Shown here one piece after another: positions 61,001-64,000 of a stretch of 64,000 bases of DNA. How positions within the stretch are numbered: the first letter of the stretch is position 1; each line of letters starts with the position of its first letter. Source of the DNA: Nomia melanderi (lineage: Eukaryota > Arthropoda > Insecta > Hymenoptera > Halictidae); the NCBI RefSeq assembly GCF_051020985.1, contig NW_027475336.1:1-64000 (forward strand), in the 5' to 3' direction. A program made the translations under genes and the position numbers. The notes under the pieces were generated by a model. That model did not search any database. It saw nothing but the letters and a program-made list of their open reading frames with translations, and was not told the origin of the DNA.

Positions 61001-64000
61001 GCAGGGGACGCTGGCGCATGAATCTGTGCAGCGGGAACGACCTCGGACCACCAGGGGCCGAGAAAACCACCGTCTCATGGGGCCGGACACTCATGGTCAG
61101 GGAACAATCCAATATATATCATGTGATATCTCGGGTGCTATTAGAGATAGCGCAATAAATCAAAGTGCATTGTCAGTAGGAGGCCCTGGCGCATGAACCT
61201 GTGCAGCGGGTACGACCTCGGACCACCAGGGGCCGAGAAAACCACCGTCTCATTGGGCCGGACACTCAGGGTCAGGGAAAAATCCAATATATAACTGGTG
61301 ATATCTCGGGTGCTCTTAGAGATAGCGCAATAAACCAAAGTGAATTATCTGCAGAAGACGCTGGCGCATGAATCTGTGCAGCGGGATCGACCTCGGACCA
61401 GCAGGGGCCGAGTAAACCATCGACACACGGGGCCGGACACTCAGGGTCAGGGAAAAATCAAGTATATATCTGGTGATATCTCGGGTGCTATTTGAGATAG
61501 CGCAAAAAATCAAAGTGCATTGTCAGTGGGAGGCCCTTGCGCATGAATCTGTGCAGCGGGAACGACATCGGACCAGCAGGGGCCGAGAAAATTAGAGATT
61601 TTCGGTATCCGTCACCCAATGTCATGTAAAAATTCAGCATATATCTGGTGATATCTCGGGTTCTATTCCAGATAGCGAGATAAATCAAAGTGCATTGTCT
61701 GCAGAAGGCCCTGGCGCATGAATCTGTGCAGCGGGAACGACCTCGGACCACCAGGGGCCGAGAAAACCACCGTCCCGTGGGGCCGGACACTCAGGGTCAG
61801 GGGAAAATCCAATATATATCTGTTGATATCTCGGGTGCTATTACAGATAGCGCATTAAATCAAAGTGCATTGTCTGTAGGAGGCCCTGGCGCATGAATCT
61901 GTGCAGCGGGATCGACCTCGGACCACCAGGGCCCGAGAAAATCACCGTCTCATGGGGCCGGACTGTCAGGGTCAGGGAAAAATCTAATATATATCTGGTG
62001 ATATCTCGGGTGCTATTAGAGATAGCGCAATAAATCAAAGTGCATTGTCTGCAGGAGGCCCTGGCGCATGAATCTGTGCAGCGGGAACGACCTCGGACCA
62101 CCAGGAGCCGAGAAAACCTACGACACATGGGGCAGGACACCCAAGGTCATGTAAAAATCCAGGATGTATCTGATGATATCTCGGGTGCCATTAGAGATAG
62201 CGCAATAAACCAAAGTGAATTATCTGCAGGAGAACCTGGCGCATGAGTCTGGGCCGCTGGAACGACCTTGGACCACCAGGGGTTGAGAGAACCACCGACG
62301 CATGGGGCCGGACACTCAGGGTAATGGGAAAATCCAATATATATCTGGTGGTATCTCGGGTGCTCTTACAGATAGCGCACTAAACAAAAGTGAATTATCT
62401 GCAGGGGGCCCTGGCGCATGAATCTGTGCAGCGGGAGCGACCTCGGACCACCAGGGACAGCGAAAACCACCGACACATGGGGCCGGACGCCCAAGGTCAT
62501 GTAAAAATCCAGAATGTATCTGATGTTATCTCGGGTGCTATTACAGATAGCGCGATAAATCAAAGTGCACTGTCTGCAGGAGGCCCTGGCGCATGAATCT
62601 TTGCAGCGGGATCGACCTCGAACCACCAGGGACCGGGAAAACCACCGACACATGGGGCCGGACACTCAGGGTCAGGGAAAAATCCAGCATATATCCGGTT
62701 GTATCTCGGGTGCTATTACAGATAGCGCAATAAACCAAAGTGCATTGTCTGCAGGAGGCCCTGGCGCATGAATCAGAGCAGCGGGATCGACCTCGGACCA
62801 CCAGGGGCCGAGAAAATCACCGTCTCCTGGGGCCGGTCTGTCAGGGTCAGGGAATAATCCAATATATATCTGGTGATATCTCGGGTGCTATTAGAGATAG
62901 CGCAGTAAATCAAAGTGCATTGTCTGTTGGAGGCCCTGGCGCATGAATCTGTGCAGCGGGATCGACCTCGGACCACCAGGGGCCGAGAAAACCACCGTCC
63001 CATGGGGTCGGACACTCAGGGTCAGGGAAAAATCCAATATATATCTGGGGATATCTCGGGTGCTATTACAAATAGCGCAATAAATCAAAGGGCATTGTCT
63101 GTAGGAGGTCCTGGCGCATGAATCTGTGCAGCGTGAACGACCCCGGACCACCAGAGGCCGAGAAAACTACCGTCTCATGGGGCCGGACACTCAGGGTCAG
63201 GGAAAAATCATATATATATATATGGTGATATATCGGGTGCTATTAGAGATAGCGCAATAAACCAAAGTGCATTATCTGCAGCAGGCCCTGGCGCATGAAT
63301 CTGTGCAGCGGGAAGGACCTCGGACCACCAGGGGCCGGGAAAACCACCGTCTCAAGGGGTCGAAACTCAGGGTCAGGGAAAAATCCAATATATATCTGGT
63401 GATATCTCGGGTGCTATTACAGATAGCGCAATAAATCAAAGTGCATTGTCTGTAGGAGGCCCTGGCGCATGTATCTGTGCAGCGGGATCGACCTCGGACC
63501 ACCAGGGGCCGAGAAAACTACCGTCTCATGGGGCCGGACACTCAGTGTCAGGGAAAAATCATATATATATATCTGGTGATATCTCGGGTGCTAGTACAGA
63601 TAGCGCACTAAACCAAAGTGAATTATCTGCAGGGGGCCCTGGCGCATTAACCTGCGCAGCGGGAACGACCTCGGACCACCAGGGGCCGAGAAAACCACCG
63701 ACACATGGGGCCGGACTGTCAGGGTCAGGGAAAAATCCAATATATATCCGGTGATATCTCCGGTGCTATTACAGATAGCGCAATAAATCAAAGAGCATTG
63801 TCTGTAGGAGACCCTGGCGCATGAATCTGTGCAGCGGGATCGACGTCGGTCCACCAGGGGCCGAGAAAACCACCGTCTCATGGGCCAGGACACTCAGGGT
63901 CAGGGGAAAATCCAATATTTATATGGTGTTACCTCGGGTGCTATTACAAATAGCGCAATAAATCAAAGTGCATTGTCTGCAGGAGGCCCAGGCGCATGAA
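58011..64000 (+). repeat. Heterogeneous right domain of the 175-bp array
   Basis: Mostly A-type monomers with B cores of two subfamilies: 'gatattcggaatccg' near 58,622 and 59,146, and 'gattttcggtatccg' or similar near 59,848, 60,020 and 61,597. C cores return near 62,160 and 62,510. Short duplications include 58,520-58,680 with 59,044-59,204 (step 524), 60,740-61,015 with 61,090-61,365 (step 350), and 59,620-59,945 with 61,369-61,694 (step 1,749, ten monomers minus one base). The array continues past the end of the window. Confidence 0.8.
63205..63235 (+). repeat. TA-dinucleotide expansion inside a monomer
   Basis: The usual 'tccaatatatatctgg' is replaced by a longer TA run ('catatatatatatatgg'). 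A related, shorter version lies two monomers downstream near 63,555-63,575 ('atcatatatatatatctgg'). The shared loss of 'cca' suggests that one was copied from the other. Confidence 0.8.

Larger units (their letters stand above)
24781..64000 (+). repeat. 175-bp tandem satellite array, about 224 monomers
   Basis: The array is head to tail in one orientation with no inversion seen. Phase is kept almost perfectly: the end of 'ggcgcat' at 24,800 and at 63,997 is 39,197 bases apart, which is 224 x 175 minus 3. Numbering the unit from 'gcatgaatct', the consensus I derived has 93 G+C of 175 (53%) and nine CpG sites. Fixed landmarks are a GATATC site near unit positions 110-115, 'ctgcag' near 159-164 in many units, and 'gccctggc' at the end. 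Monomer length is close to the nucleosomal repeat, as in many centromeric satellites. I do not recognise the family. No protein frame runs through it. Confidence 0.97.

Noticed and set aside
25121..63121. Recurrent + strand open frames of about 68 codons, one per monomer
   Set aside because: The ones I checked start on GTG ('gtgcattgtctg...'), not ATG, and they stop at the TGA in 'gcatgaatc' of the next monomer. A 175-bp unit shifts frame by one each time, so the same DNA is read in different frames. There is no codon-level constraint, and they are explained by the repeat alone.
24774..63893. Recurrent - strand open frames of 65, 86 and 99 codons
   Set aside because: Same reasoning: the common forms begin on GTG or TTG in the reverse complement, spread over one to two monomers, and change with every variant. 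Cysteine- and arginine-rich appearance reflects GC-rich repeat DNA read in an arbitrary frame.
24781..64000. CRISPR array
   Set aside because: Repeats are contiguous 175-bp units without unique spacers, far longer than CRISPR repeats, and there are no cas genes.
24781..64000. Telomeric repeat: 'tcagggtcaggg' in the A core resembles TTAGGG-like or TCAGG repeats
   Set aside because: Only two hexamers occur per 175-bp unit and they are not extended into longer runs anywhere in the window.
24781..64000. G-quadruplex motif in the A core
   Set aside because: Runs at unit positions 39-42, 64-67, 79-81 and 85-87 include a loop of 21 bases, too long for a canonical quadruplex. Only three runs are close together.
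24781..64000. RNA polymerase III B box or tRNA-derived origin of the monomer
   Set aside because: 'ggtcgag' in some monomers is only partly like the GGTTCGANTCC box, and no A box or cloverleaf was found around it.
1..64000. Bacterial, phage or plasmid origin
   Set aside because: 64 kb without a single plausible gene, with two long tandem satellites and higher-order repeats, is not compatible with a prokaryotic or phage replicon.

Overview
The window contains no gene I can support. It is two abutting tandem-satellite arrays that meet at a sharp boundary near position 24,780. Everything left of that point is an extremely AT-rich array of a 10-bp unit (TATATAGTTT in one register, roughly 2,480 units, about 10% G+C with almost all G on the + strand). 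Everything right of it is an uninterrupted array of a 175-bp monomer of about 53% G+C. A landmark (the end of a 'ggcgcat' motif) at 24,800 and again at 63,997 is 39,197 bases apart, which is 224 monomers with a net loss of only 3 bases. The array runs off the right end of the window, and the decamer array runs off the left end. I saw no transposable element, RNA gene or unique-sequence gap in the 64 kb.

This architecture is typical of eukaryotic heterochromatin: a nucleosome-sized monomer, higher-order repeats, and a flanking simple satellite. It suggests a centromeric, pericentromeric or subtelomeric block. I do not recognise either satellite family and cannot name the species. Recurrent open frames of 60-150 codons are by-products of the periodic sequence. 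They start on GTG or TTG in the frames I checked, shift frame every monomer because 175 is not a multiple of 3, and stop at fixed places in the unit.

Left array, by region: 1-13,300 is the most regular part and carries long-range duplications, including eight copies of a roughly 90-bp variant block containing 'tacagtgttac'. 13,300-18,300 and 18,300-23,900 are duplicated patchworks with more variant units. 23,900-24,780 is the most degenerate stretch. Right array, by region: 24,781-25,310 holds strongly diverged edge monomers. 25,310-39,300 is a mixed domain with three classes of monomer core (called A, B and C here) and overlapping duplications of 6 to 20 monomers. 39,300-46,300 is more uniform and holds 3-mer and 6-mer duplications. 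46,340-52,221 is a young 13-monomer higher-order repeat of 2,275 bp, about 2.6 copies, with the last two apparently identical. 52,221-64,000 is again heterogeneous, with an older 7-monomer (1,225 bp) duplication at 55,560-58,010 and several short local duplications.

The points most worth attention are these. There is a 13-mer higher-order repeat inside a divergent array. The monomer core varies as same-length alternative cassettes with apparent recombinants between them, and the cassette subfamilies are partitioned by position. Two dyads recur in most monomers. The decamer array has near-helical phasing of T-tracts. Both arrays are most degenerate where they touch.
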